Source of the DNA: Pseudoalteromonas piratica
GTDB taxonomy: Bacteria > Pseudomonadota > Gammaproteobacteria > Enterobacterales > Alteromonadaceae
Assembly: GCF_000788395.1 (NCBI RefSeq)
Contig: NZ_CP009888.1
Span: 2,748,001-2,812,000, forward strand
DNA: 64,000 bases
Reading direction: 5' to 3'
The notes under the pieces were generated by a model, which saw nothing but the letters and a program-made list of their open reading frames with translations, was not told where the DNA came from and did no database searches. The position numbers were made by a program, and so were the translations under genes. Positions within the stretch are counted from its first letter, which is position 1; each line of letters opens with the position of its first letter. Shown here piece after piece: positions 28,581 through 37,221 of the stretch.

Positions 28581-29956
28581 AGCACTTTATCTCCAATTAA
28601 ATACTCGACGGCGTGATCTAACCTTATATGCTCAAGTGTATTTTGTGCTGACAATAAGGGGTAAAAACTAGGAAAGGAAAAGCCGTTATCGGGCCACTGC
28701 GTTTTTGGCAGTAATCGCATTGGCGGCTGTGCAGGCAAATAAGTAAGCAACTGCTCACTTTCAATAGATTTACCAAAGATACAGTTAAGCACTTCACCAT
28801 GCTCGGTCACTTTTACCTGTTTTGTTGCTTTAACTGAGCTAATTGCCATGGTTTCAACAGTTACACCTTGGTAGTTCAACTCATTTTGCGCGTCGATTAT
28901 CAAGTTATTTAATAACAGCGCTAAATCTTTATGATGCTCCGCGCTCAAGTGATCAACCTTATTCGCTGCGAAAAGAATTTTGTCAATCTTGGGGGAAAAT
29001 AGGCGACTAAGAAAATTACTCTTACCGTAATCAAAATGTTTAAGCAAAGACTTCAACACTTCGCTTTGTTCTACTAACGCTTCTCGCCCTTTATCGAGTG
29101 CGCCTAATAAATCGACTAAAATAATTTGCCTATCAAAGCCACCGAAAAAATTACTGTAAAAGGTTTTCACTACATCTTTTTTATATTGCTCAAAACGTTT
29201 TTGTAACGTCGCTAAAACACTATTTTCAGGCGCAGTAGCAAGCGTTTGATGATCAATATGCTTGACAGGAAAGAACAGTGTAATTGGGGCATCTTCTAAA
29301 TCACCTGGCATAATCAACCGACCAGGCTGTAACTCTGTTAGCTGACATTGATTTTTAAACAATAGCAGTAAATCCCGATACTCTAAAGCCATTTTCTTGA
29401 GTTGCCCATAATCAACTTCTGCAAGGCAATCAAGCTGGTTGAGCTTTGCTAAAAACGCCTCACTGTGTACTTTTCTTGGTGCATGATTTAACAAGGCATA
29501 TTGGCGATTATTCCAATCTAAAAATGATTCATTGAGCATAGGTAAATCGAGTAACCATTCACCGGGATAATCAAAGATATCAATTGTAAGAGTCGCAACA
29601 TCTGTTAAATGTGCGCGCAAGCCACTGCTTGGTTTGTATTTTAAGTTAAGTCGTAAGGTATTTAATCGATTCGTTGACTGAGGCCACTGACCTGCTTGCA
29701 AGTCACTTAAGGCAGACGCATAGTCAAACGTAGCCACACTTAAATCATCTTGACCAACCAACTTGCCAGCAATAAATCTTTCTTGCTGTTGTAATGAAAA
29801 AAATGGCATCTGGCTTTGTGGGTTTGTCAGATGGTGAATAAGCGAAGTTATAAATGCGGTTTTACCGCTTTTACTGAGTCCAGTAACGGCGAGTTTAACA
29901 TGTTGATCTAAGCCGCGTTTTACCAATTTATTGGCTTTCGCACGCAGCTTTTGCAA
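28577..29956 (-). CDS. ycjX: YcjX-family P-loop GTPase-like protein (DUF463)
   Basis: Nucleotide-binding protein linked to the psp response. The P-loop is AVTGLSKSGKTAFITSL (near residues 23-39); DIFDYPGEWL and the later KVDHL-type segment fit a G-domain. 459 residues (E. coli 465). There is no in-frame ATG at the 5' end. The TTG at 29956 matches the E. coli start by alignment, but the only strong ribosome site (AAGGAG, near 29980-29985) sits 24 bases before it and at ideal distance from an ATT codon at 29974. A terminator after pspC ends 38 bases upstream. Confidence 0.92.
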   Translation of the reverse strand: MQKLRAKANKLVKRGLDQHVKLAVTGLSKSGKTAFITSLIHHLTNPQSQMPFFSLQQQERFIAGKLVGQDDLSVATFDYASALSDLQAGQWPQSTNRLNTLRLNLKYKPSSGLRAHLTDVATLTIDIFDYPGEWLLDLPMLNESFLDWNNRQYALLNHAPRKVHSEAFLAKLNQLDCLAEVDYGQLKKMALEYRDLLLLFKNQCQLTELQPGRLIMPGDLEDAPITLFFPVKHIDHQTLATAPENSVLATLQKRFEQYKKDVVKTFYSNFFGGFDRQIILVDLLGALDKGREALVEQSEVLKSLLKHFDYGKSNFLSRLFSPKIDKILFAANKVDHLSAEHHKDLALLLNNLIIDAQNELNYQGVTVETMAISSVKATKQVKVTEHGEVLNCIFGKSIESEQLLTYLPAQPPMRLLPKTQWPDNGFSFPSFYPLLSAQNTLEHIRLDHAVEYLIGDKVL

Positions 29957-29994
29957 AGATTCTGAATGGTTAATAACCCTCTCCTTCCATAATA

Positions 29995-30028
29995 AAACGG
30001 GTAAGTTAATGGATTAACTTACCCGTTT
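29995..30028 (-). terminator. intrinsic terminator between pspC and ycjX
   Basis: Sixteen-bp perfect stem (29995-30010 with 30013-30028) around a GG centre, followed on the minus strand by TTTTATT. It lies 18 bases after the pspC stop and would reduce ycjX-ycjF transcription relative to pspABC. Confidence 0.8.
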
Positions 30029-30045
30029 AAAAAGTACGTAGATGA

Positions 30046-30456
30046 CTAGAGTTTGTTAATTTCACGGCTTACAGTAAACTCCGGTGAAGTCACATACTTT
30101 TCCATTGCTTGTAAGCGCCCATCGATACGATCAAACTGTTCTTTCAAGTCATGTAGAGCGCGACGCGGTGGTTCACCTGCCTGCCATACTTTAGATTTAA
30201 CCTCGATTGGCCTTTCAGCACTATTTTTATCACTCATTCCCTGTTGTGGTAATGCATCTGGCTTAACTTCTAAAATAAACCAACATGCGATATAGGCTAC
30301 TATGAAAAATGGGCCACCAAGTAATAACACCGCTGATATGAAAATAATTCTTACCAGCCAAAGCTCCATATTAAAGTAGTCACTTAAGCCTGCACATACA
30401 CCTGCTAACTTGCCTCGTTTAGGGTCGCGATATAACTCACCTTTACGTCTACTCAT
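30046..30456 (-). CDS. pspC: phage shock protein C
   Basis: Inner-membrane sensor that with PspB binds PspA under membrane stress and so frees PspF. The N-terminal PspC domain begins RDPKRGKLAGVCAGLSDYF and includes the hydrophobic segment IIFISAVLLLGGPFFIVAYIA (about 38-60); the cytosolic C-terminal part (LHDLKEQFDRIDGRLQAME) looks like a short coiled coil. 136 residues. The start overlaps the pspB stop (ATGA). Confidence 0.95.
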   Translation of the reverse strand: MSRRKGELYRDPKRGKLAGVCAGLSDYFNMELWLVRIIFISAVLLLGGPFFIVAYIACWFILEVKPDALPQQGMSDKNSAERPIEVKSKVWQAGEPPRRALHDLKEQFDRIDGRLQAMEKYVTSPEFTVSREINKL

Positions 30457-30686
30457 ACTTTAGCCCTCCACTCAGGCGCCTCCGCATCTAAAATAGCTTC
30501 TAGCGTTTTTACGCGATCAGCCATTTTTTCTGCTTTATTCGCTAACTCGATTAGCTGGCGATGCTCGTGCTCACTTAAACCTTGGCTAACTTGCTTTTTG
30601 CTGCGGTAATGTAAAATTAACCACAATGGTGCAACAAAAATCATAAACAAGATTGTTGGCACTGCTATTGCTTCAAATCCACTCAT
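30453..30686 (-). CDS. pspB: phage shock protein B
   Basis: Small inner-membrane partner of PspC. From ATG 30686, which has a near-perfect AGGAGG site, it has 77 residues (E. coli 74): a membrane segment about 7-24 (VPTILFMIFVAPLWLIL), then HYRSKKQ and a coiled-coil tail (LIELANKAEKMADRVKTLEAIL). A TTG at 30707 would place the ribosome site inside the gene and is rejected. It follows pspA by 30 bases. Confidence 0.95.
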   Translation of the reverse strand: MSGFEAIAVPTILFMIFVAPLWLILHYRSKKQVSQGLSEHEHRQLIELANKAEKMADRVKTLEAILDAEAPEWRAKV

Positions 30687-30716
30687 AGTAACCTCCTGCT
30701 CTCCCAAGCTTAATTA

Positions 30717-31382
30717 TTATTTATCTTTTTTCGCCATGCTTTTTTTAAGAGCAGCTAATTCATCATCGATTTTTTCTTCGTCTTGTAAGCTCGCGATTTC
30801 GTCAGATAATGTCTTTTTACCCATTTCATACGATTCGATTTGTGACTCTAAGCCATCAATTTTAGTCTCGTAATGTTCAAAACGGCTAAGTGCATCATCA
30901 ACTTTAGACGAATCTAATGCTTTCTTCACACCTAGACGCGACTCTGCTGAACGCTGACGAAGAATGATTGCTTTTTGACGCGCTTTTGCATCGGCAAGTT
31001 TATCTTGCAAAGCTGCAACTTCATTTTGTAGCTTTTCAATATGTTCTTCTACTTGTGCAAGTTCATGAGCTACTGCACTTGCTGCTTCAGTAGATTTCTT
31101 TTTCTCTACCAATGCTGAACGTGCTAAATCTTCGCGTTCTTTGCTAAGAGCAAGTTCTGCTTTTGCTTGCCAATCAGCCGCTTCCTGTTCAAGTTTCTCA
31201 ACACGACGCGCTAATTCTTTCTTTTCAGCAATCGTTTTTGCCGATGTCGAACGCACTTCTACGAGCGTATCTTCCATTTCTTGAATAATCAGTCGAACCA
31301 TTTTTTCTGGATCTTCTGCCTTATCTAGTAATGCATTAATGTTCGAGTTCACAATATCTGCAAAGCGTGAAAAAATTCCCAT
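30717..31382 (-). CDS. pspA: phage shock protein A
   Basis: Peripheral membrane protein of the PspA/IM30 (ESCRT-III-like) family; it inhibits PspF when unstressed and oligomerises on damaged inner membrane. 221 residues. Begins with the amphipathic helix MGIFSRFADIVNSNINALL, then long coiled-coil helices with the conserved DPEKMVRLIIQEMEDTLVEV block. GAGGAAAG precedes the ATG. Transcription should start from the sigma-54 promoter at 31428-31445, divergent from pspF. Confidence 0.97.
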   Translation of the reverse strand: MGIFSRFADIVNSNINALLDKAEDPEKMVRLIIQEMEDTLVEVRSTSAKTIAEKKELARRVEKLEQEAADWQAKAELALSKEREDLARSALVEKKKSTEAASAVAHELAQVEEHIEKLQNEVAALQDKLADAKARQKAIILRQRSAESRLGVKKALDSSKVDDALSRFEHYETKIDGLESQIESYEMGKKTLSDEIASLQDEEKIDDELAALKKSMAKKDK

Positions 31383-31427
31383 AATACTTTCCTCAATTTT
31401 AAAATTTATGACTGACCGATATTACTT

Positions 31428-31445
31428 TATCAAGATGCTTGCCAA
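31428..31445 (-). promoter_or_regulatory. sigma-54 promoter of pspA
   Basis: Minus-strand TTGGCAAGCATCTTGATA: a TTGGCA -24 element, and a -12 element TTGAT that departs from the canonical TTGC, as the E. coli pspA promoter also does. Its place 46 bases before the pspA ATG and beside the PspF gene supports the call. The 184-base pspA-pspF gap also has a direct repeat GTTAGTAAA (31537-31545 and 31557-31565, 20 bp apart) that could take part in PspF binding or pspF autoregulation; that part is weak. Confidence 0.78.
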
Positions 31446-31566
31446 CTTTTAAAAAAACATAACCACATGTTTTTAAATAGAAATATTTTGAAATATAAAA
31501 AACTTTAAACACATCCAGAATTAAAATACACTAGATGTTAGTAAATTTGACCAAGAGTTAGTAAAA

Positions 31567-32646
31567 ATGAGTCGAACTAATCAACAGGACAATCTCTTAG
31601 GCCAGTCTAACAGCTTTTTAGAAGTATTAGAGCATGTTTCTCAGGTTGCCCAATTAAACAAACCAGTCTTAATAATTGGTGAACGTGGTACAGGTAAAGA
31701 GTTGATCGCTGCGCGTTTACACTTTTTATCTAGTCGCTGGGACCAGAACTACGTCAAACTAAATTGTGCCGCATTAAATGAAAACTTATTAGAAAGTGAA
31801 TTATTTGGTCATGAATCTGGCGCTTTCACCGGTGCAAGTAAACGTCATGAAGGGCGTTTTGAACGCGCCGATGGGGGCACATTGTTTTTGGACGAATTAG
31901 CCAATACCTCTGGGCTGATCCAAGAAAAGCTACTCCGTGTAATTGAATATGGCGAATTTGAGCGCGTTGGTGGTAAATCTACCGTGCGTGTTAACACGCG
32001 TTTGGTATGTGCAACCAATGAAGATTTACCAAGCCTTGCTGAACAAGGTGAGTTTCGCAGTGACTTACTTGATCGCTTGGCATTTGATGTTATTACCCTG
32101 CCACCATTACGCGAACGCAAAGAAGACATTATGCTATTGGCAGAAAACTTTGCGATTAATATGGCACGTGATTTAGAGTGGGAGTTATTCAGCGGTTTTA
32201 CACGAAAGGCTCAAGAAACGCTGTTAGATTACCATTGGCCGGGGAATATTCGTGAACTCAAAAATGCCGTTGAGCGAAGCGTATATCGAGCGGCAAATCC
32301 GCATGTACCTGTTCATGACATTATTCTAGACCCTTTTGTAAGCCCGTTTAGACCAAAACAAAAAGTCAAAACTAATGATCGAACGTTTTCGCCATCTGCA
32401 GAGATGAATGATCCGGTTAATGAATCATTAACTGAGCAAATTGTTGAGGCAAAACCCGAATTTAACTTCCCATGTGACTTAAAAACACTTTCAAACCAGT
32501 ACGAAATTGATTTAATTAATGACGCACTGAAGTATTGCCAATATAATCAAAGAAAAACAGCTGATTGTTTAGGGTTAACTTACCATCAGCTGCGGGGCTA
32601 CTTAAAAAAATATAATTTACTTGATGCCAGTGCGCGAACGCTATAG
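31567..32646 (+). CDS. pspF: phage shock operon transcriptional activator PspF
   Basis: Sigma-54 enhancer-binding AAA+ protein that activates pspA and is held inactive by PspA. 359 residues (E. coli 325). No N-terminal receiver domain, as expected for PspF. Walker A GERGTGKE (38-45), sigma-54 contact loop GAFTGA (85-90), Walker B GTLFLDELAN, and a C-terminal Fis-type helix-turn-helix (NQRKTADCLGLTYHQLRGYLKK). An extended linker before the HTH (about 255-305) explains the extra length. Its last 26 bases overlap the sapA reading frame. Confidence 0.96.
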   Translation: MSRTNQQDNLLGQSNSFLEVLEHVSQVAQLNKPVLIIGERGTGKELIAARLHFLSSRWDQNYVKLNCAALNENLLESELFGHESGAFTGASKRHEGRFERADGGTLFLDELANTSGLIQEKLLRVIEYGEFERVGGKSTVRVNTRLVCATNEDLPSLAEQGEFRSDLLDRLAFDVITLPPLRERKEDIMLLAENFAINMARDLEWELFSGFTRKAQETLLDYHWPGNIRELKNAVERSVYRAANPHVPVHDIILDPFVSPFRPKQKVKTNDRTFSPSAEMNDPVNESLTEQIVEAKPEFNFPCDLKTLSNQYEIDLINDALKYCQYNQRKTADCLGLTYHQLRGYLKKYNLLDASARTL

Positions 32647-34309
32647 AACAGCAATACCAACCCATAAAATAAACGTTAACTTTTTGAAAGTTAAAAATTT
32701 ATTTAAGACCTACGGCGCAAAGGTGACGGCGTTATTCGCTTGCGCCTTTCTGACTGCCTGCACCTTTGAAGAACAAAAAGCAATTAATGGTATCGTCTAT
32801 TGCTCCGAGGCAAATCCGGTCTCATTCAATCCACAATTGACCACGACGGGTTCGACCATTGATATTATTTCGCATCAGCTATACAACCGCCTATTATCTA
32901 TTGATCCTTCTAGCGGGGAATTCATTCCCGAACTAGCGACGAGTTGGACATTAAAAGATAATGGTAAACAAGTGGTATTCAATCTGCGTAAAGACGTTGA
33001 TTTTCATCACACTGATTATTTCACACCAACTCGTAAACTCAATGCTGATGATGTTGTATTCACCTTTACACGTCTATTTGATGTTTATAACCCGTACCAC
33101 TTTGTAGGCGGTGGCAACTACCCTTACTTTCAAAGTATTGGGTTAGATCAGTCATTTCGATCTGTATCAAAAACAGGTGAATATCAAGTAACCTTTGAAC
33201 TATTTAGCCCTGATAGCAGCTTTTTGTCCAATATGGCGACTGATTTCGCCATTGTTCTCTCTAAGGAATACGCAGATAGTTTAAGTGAATTAGAAAACTT
33301 AGAAGACATCGATAGATTGCCAATTGGCACCGGCCCCTATAAATACAAACGCTTTAAACGTGATGCGTTTGTACGTTTTTATCGTAACGAACATTACTGG
33401 CAACATGAAGTAGCAATTGAACAATTGGTTTTTGACATTACCTCCGATTCAAATACCCGCATTGCCAAAGCTTTAACCGGTGAATGTGATATTGCGGCCC
33501 ATCCGAGCAGTGCCCATATCGAGGTGCTTAATAATCGTGAAGATATCAAAGTTGAAAAGCTCGCCAATTTAAATGTGGGCTACCTTGCATTTAATACGCA
33601 AAAGCCTCCTTTTGATAAGCCTGAAGTTAGGCGAGCAATTTCACACGCCATCGATAAACAAAAAATACTGCAAGCGGTTTATTTTAATAATGCAGATATT
33701 GCACAATCAATTTTACCTCCTGAGTCTTGGGCTTACCAAGCACAGCCTAACTATCCTAGTTATAATTTGGAGCTCGCAAAGTCGCTGTTAGAAACTGCAG
33801 GCCTAGAAGACGGCTTTACGATGGACTTGTGGGCAATGCCTGTTAGTCGTATCTATAACCCCAATGCGCGAAAAATGGCCGAACTCATTCAAAGTGAGTT
33901 AAAGCAAATTGGTATCAAGGTAAATATTGTGGAATATGAGTGGAATACCTTCCTAGAACGCTTAACCTTGCACCAACACGACACAGTGCTTATAGGTTGG
34001 GCAGCCGATTCGCCTGAACCCGACAACTTTTTAAACCCAATTCTCAGTTGCGCTTCTGTTTTTAGTGGAAAGAACCCTTCAAACTGGTGTAATACTGAAT
34101 TTGATTTGCTGTTAACCAAAGCGCATGACACTAACGATATTGAAGCGCGTAAAGAGGTTTATTTTGCAGCGCAACAAATGGTGGCGCAAGAGTTACCGCT
34201 ATTGCCTATCGCTCACGGCCTTCGCTTACAAGCAAAATCAACTGATATTAAAGATGTTGAAGTCCCACCATTTGGCGGAATTTCATTGGCGAATGCGAGA
34301 AAAGAATAA
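32621..34309 (+). CDS. sapA: SapA-like ABC transporter substrate-binding protein, predicted lipoprotein
   Basis: Family 5 (Opp/Dpp-type) solute-binding protein, by similarity and context the SapA of a Sap transporter (peptide uptake linked to antimicrobial-peptide tolerance; SapBCDF has also been linked to putrescine export in E. coli). Characteristic blocks include FTPTRKLNADDVVFTFTRLF and LPIGTGPYKYKRF. The N-terminal region carries a lipobox LTAC, so the mature protein is probably lipid-anchored, unlike the soluble E. coli SapA. The ATG at 32621 lies inside pspF and leaves a long pre-signal segment; an in-frame TTG at 32684 would give a normal signal peptide. Neither has a clear ribosome site. 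Confidence 0.88.
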   Translation: MMPVRERYRTAIPTHKINVNFLKVKNLFKTYGAKVTALFACAFLTACTFEEQKAINGIVYCSEANPVSFNPQLTTTGSTIDIISHQLYNRLLSIDPSSGEFIPELATSWTLKDNGKQVVFNLRKDVDFHHTDYFTPTRKLNADDVVFTFTRLFDVYNPYHFVGGGNYPYFQSIGLDQSFRSVSKTGEYQVTFELFSPDSSFLSNMATDFAIVLSKEYADSLSELENLEDIDRLPIGTGPYKYKRFKRDAFVRFYRNEHYWQHEVAIEQLVFDITSDSNTRIAKALTGECDIAAHPSSAHIEVLNNREDIKVEKLANLNVGYLAFNTQKPPFDKPEVRRAISHAIDKQKILQAVYFNNADIAQSILPPESWAYQAQPNYPSYNLELAKSLLETAGLEDGFTMDLWAMPVSRIYNPNARKMAELIQSELKQIGIKVNIVEYEWNTFLERLTLHQHDTVLIGWAADSPEPDNFLNPILSCASVFSGKNPSNWCNTEFDLLLTKAHDTNDIEARKEVYFAAQQMVAQELPLLPIAHGLRLQAKSTDIKDVEVPPFGGISLANARKE

Positions 34310-35343
34310 TGCTCAGAGAATTCCTTGCAAGGCGACTTACCCTGTTCTTTTTTATGCTCTTATTGTTAAGTGCCTTTACGTTTTCTCTGGCATATTTATT
34401 TCCCGGTGAAGCAGTGTCGAATTTGAGTGGCGTTCAGTCACCAAATAGCTTTGAACGCGATGCTCTGATGCAAAAATATGCCCTGGATAAGAGCTATATC
34501 TCGCAATATTTTAAATTTATTTCACATATCTTTAATGGCGATTGGGGCACGTCGTTTTCTTCTGGTCAACCGGTATTTGAGCATATTAAAGAATTGTTCC
34601 CTGCCACGATCGAGCTCGCTTTTTATGCCCTAATTGTTTCTATCATCATTGGCGTACCTGCTGGTATTTTATCTGCAGCGTATCACAAAAAAATTCCTGA
34701 TTATGGTGTGAACTCATTGGCGTTGATTGGCATTTCAACGCCAATCTTCTGGTTAGCACTCGTTCTTATTATGGTATTTTGTTTACACCTAGGTTGGTTG
34801 CCAATGAGTGGGCGCATCGGTTTATTGTATGAAATCCCCGATAGCACAGGCTTTATTCTTATCGATATTTTAATCAGTGAGATTGACTATAAACAACAGG
34901 CACTATTTGATGCAGTAAAGCATTTAACACTGCCAACTTTGGTGCTGGCAACCTACCCAACAAGTGTATTAACGCGATTTACAAAAGATTCAACCCTCAC
35001 TGTATTGGACAAGCCCTATATTAAAACGGCACGCGCAAAGGGGTTAACGCGTTATGAGATTATCACACGTCATGCACTTAAAAATGCACTGTTACCAATC
35101 ATTAAACAAATTGGCTTGCAATTTAGTACCTTGATCACGCTTGCAATGATTACCGAAGTAATTTTCTCTTGGCCAGGCGTTGGTCAGTGGTTGATTAACA
35201 GTATTTATCAACGAGATTATCCAGCAATTTCTGGAGGGTTATTGACGGTTTCATTGTTTGTTATTATCGCCAATATTGCCGCTGATATTTTGCACAACTT
35301 ATTAGATCCTGTTTCGAGAAACCAAAGCCATGGCCAAGTTTAA
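34309..35343 (+). CDS. sapB: Sap ABC transporter permease SapB
   Basis: DppB/OppB-type inner-membrane permease, 344 residues (E. coli SapB 321). About six membrane segments; the EAA-like cytoplasmic loop is visible as YIKTARAKGLTRYEIITRHALKNALLPI, with partial overlap of the usual motif. The ATG shares one base with the sapA stop (TAATG), so translation is probably coupled. Expected to pair with SapC. Confidence 0.93.
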   Translation: MLREFLARRLTLFFFMLLLLSAFTFSLAYLFPGEAVSNLSGVQSPNSFERDALMQKYALDKSYISQYFKFISHIFNGDWGTSFSSGQPVFEHIKELFPATIELAFYALIVSIIIGVPAGILSAAYHKKIPDYGVNSLALIGISTPIFWLALVLIMVFCLHLGWLPMSGRIGLLYEIPDSTGFILIDILISEIDYKQQALFDAVKHLTLPTLVLATYPTSVLTRFTKDSTLTVLDKPYIKTARAKGLTRYEIITRHALKNALLPIIKQIGLQFSTLITLAMITEVIFSWPGVGQWLINSIYQRDYPAISGGLLTVSLFVIIANIAADILHNLLDPVSRNQSHGQV

Positions 35344-36223
35344 GTTATTTACTGAAGACTCAAACAAGTCGCCAATTCTTCATTTATGGCGTAACTTTAA
35401 GTCAAACCATTTGGCGCTCGTTGGCTTATGGATTTTCTTATTACTCACAGTCCTTGCAGTGTTAGCTCCGCTAATTGCTCCCTATGGTATCAATGAGCAG
35501 CACAATAACTCGCTAATTTTGCCGCCATCTTGGGATGAACAAGGCAGTGTAAACTTTCTATTAGGCACTGATGGCTTAGGGCGAGATTTGCTGTCACGAT
35601 TAATGAATGGCACCACCACCACGTTTGGCTTAGCGATTGTTACCGCCTTATTAACAACCTTATTTGGTGTTATTTTGGGCATCATGGCCGCTCTTAGTAA
35701 AGGTTGGCGGTCTTCTGTCTTAAACCACCTGCTTGATGTGACTTTGGCCATTCCAAGTTTATTACTGGCGATTATTATTGTGGCAATTTTAGGCCCAGGC
35801 TTAATGAATACGGTTTGGGCGATTATCCTTTCTTTACTCCCACAATATATTCATTCTATTCGGAATATTGTGACGTTAGAAATGACCAAAGATTACGTTA
35901 CTGCACACCGTCTTGATGGCGCTAGTAAGTGGCGTATTCTGAGTATCGGCATTTTGCCCAATATATACGAACAAATTGTGCTTATTTTCACTATGTCATT
36001 ATCTACCGCAATCTTAGACATTGCAGCATTGGGCTTTTTGCAACTCGGTGCACAACCACCCACAGCAGAATGGGGCGCAATACTTGCAGAAAATCTTAGC
36101 TTGATTTATCTAGCTCCTTGGACTGTTGCTCTGCCTGGTTTTTTACTTTTCATCTCGATACTATCGACTAATTTAGTTGGCGATGGTCTGCGTCAAGCGC
36201 TGCAAAAAAGAAAGGCTCATTAA
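35330..36223 (+). CDS. sapC: Sap ABC transporter permease SapC
   Basis: DppC/OppC-type permease, 297 residues (E. coli 296). It has an N-terminal membrane segment, the GTDGLGRDLLSRLMNGT block typical of this family, several further membrane helices and the EAA-like loop YVTAHRLDGASKWRILSIGI. Overlaps sapB by 14 bases. Confidence 0.93.
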   Translation: MAKFKLFTEDSNKSPILHLWRNFKSNHLALVGLWIFLLLTVLAVLAPLIAPYGINEQHNNSLILPPSWDEQGSVNFLLGTDGLGRDLLSRLMNGTTTTFGLAIVTALLTTLFGVILGIMAALSKGWRSSVLNHLLDVTLAIPSLLLAIIIVAILGPGLMNTVWAIILSLLPQYIHSIRNIVTLEMTKDYVTAHRLDGASKWRILSIGILPNIYEQIVLIFTMSLSTAILDIAALGFLQLGAQPPTAEWGAILAENLSLIYLAPWTVALPGFLLFISILSTNLVGDGLRQALQKRKAH

Positions 36224-37221
36224 TGCAATTACTTGATATTCGGAATTTGACCATTGAACTTGATACTGGGGAGTCGGTGATCCGTGCAGTAGATCGTGTC
36301 AGTATCAGTCTTAAAGAAGGTGAAGTTCATGCGTTAGTTGGCGAGTCAGGCTCAGGCAAAAGCCTAATAGCCAAAGCCCTAATGGGCGTTTTAAACGCGC
36401 GTTGGCGAATAACAGCCGACAGAATGCACTGGCGTGGTATTGATTTAATGCGCTTAAGCAATGAAAAGCGTCGACAATTAATCGGTAACGAAATTGCCAT
36501 GATCTATCAAGAGCCAAGCAGTTGCCTTGACCCAACAGCCAAAATCTATAACCAGCTAATTGAAAGCATTCCACGTACTAAACTCACTGGCAATGTATTT
36601 CAAAAGCGAATTACTCTCAAAAAACGTGCAATGGCATTGCTACATAAAGTCGGCATTAAAGAGCACGCCCATGTATTTGATAGTTACCCCCATGAGTTAT
36701 CGGAAGGGATCTGTCAGAAAGTCATGATTGCAATGGCGATTGCTCGCTCACCTAAGCTGCTCATTGCTGATGAACCAACAACTGCCCTAGAAAGCACTAC
36801 TCGGGCGCAAATTTTCCGATTACTGCGCAGTTTAAACCAATTAAAAAACATGTCGATTTTGATGATCAGTCATGAATTAGCAGAGTTAAGCGATTGGACT
36901 CATGGCTTGCATGTTTTATATTGCGGCCAGATGGTAGAGGCAGGTCCGACAAAAACCTTGTTTACCAAGCCAAAACACCCATATACACAAGCATTATTAA
37001 AGAGTTTACCAGAATACAATCAGAGCCTAGCGCACAAAGCACCGCTCTACGCGTTAAAAGGTACAATTCCTACGTTACAACATTTGCCTATTGGCTGTCG
37101 TTTAGGCCCTCGTTGCCCTCAAGCACAGCGTGAGTGCGTGCAAACCCCACGTTTATCTGATAGCCATGGTCATACTTATGCATGCCATTTCCCATTAAAT
37201 GATAACAAGGAAAAATCCTAA
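36223..37221 (+). CDS. sapD: Sap ABC transporter ATP-binding protein SapD
   Basis: DppD/OppD-type ATPase, 332 residues. Walker A GESGSGKS, Walker B LLIADEPT, and an ABC signature altered to LSEGICQ, as E. coli SapD also has (LTEGECQ); the change is therefore a family trait, not decay. The C-terminal oligopeptide domain ends with LPIGCRLGPRCPQAQREC and further cysteines that in the Opp/Dpp family can hold an iron-sulfur cluster. Coupled to sapC and sapF by one-base TAATG overlaps. Confidence 0.94.
   Translation: MQLLDIRNLTIELDTGESVIRAVDRVSISLKEGEVHALVGESGSGKSLIAKALMGVLNARWRITADRMHWRGIDLMRLSNEKRRQLIGNEIAMIYQEPSSCLDPTAKIYNQLIESIPRTKLTGNVFQKRITLKKRAMALLHKVGIKEHAHVFDSYPHELSEGICQKVMIAMAIARSPKLLIADEPTTALESTTRAQIFRLLRSLNQLKNMSILMISHELAELSDWTHGLHVLYCGQMVEAGPTKTLFTKPKHPYTQALLKSLPEYNQSLAHKAPLYALKGTIPTLQHLPIGCRLGPRCPQAQRECVQTPRLSDSHGHTYACHFPLNDNKEKS

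Noticed and set aside
36223..37221. SapD as a decayed ATPase because of its odd signature LSEGICQ
   Set aside because: E. coli SapD has a similarly altered signature, so it is a family feature.
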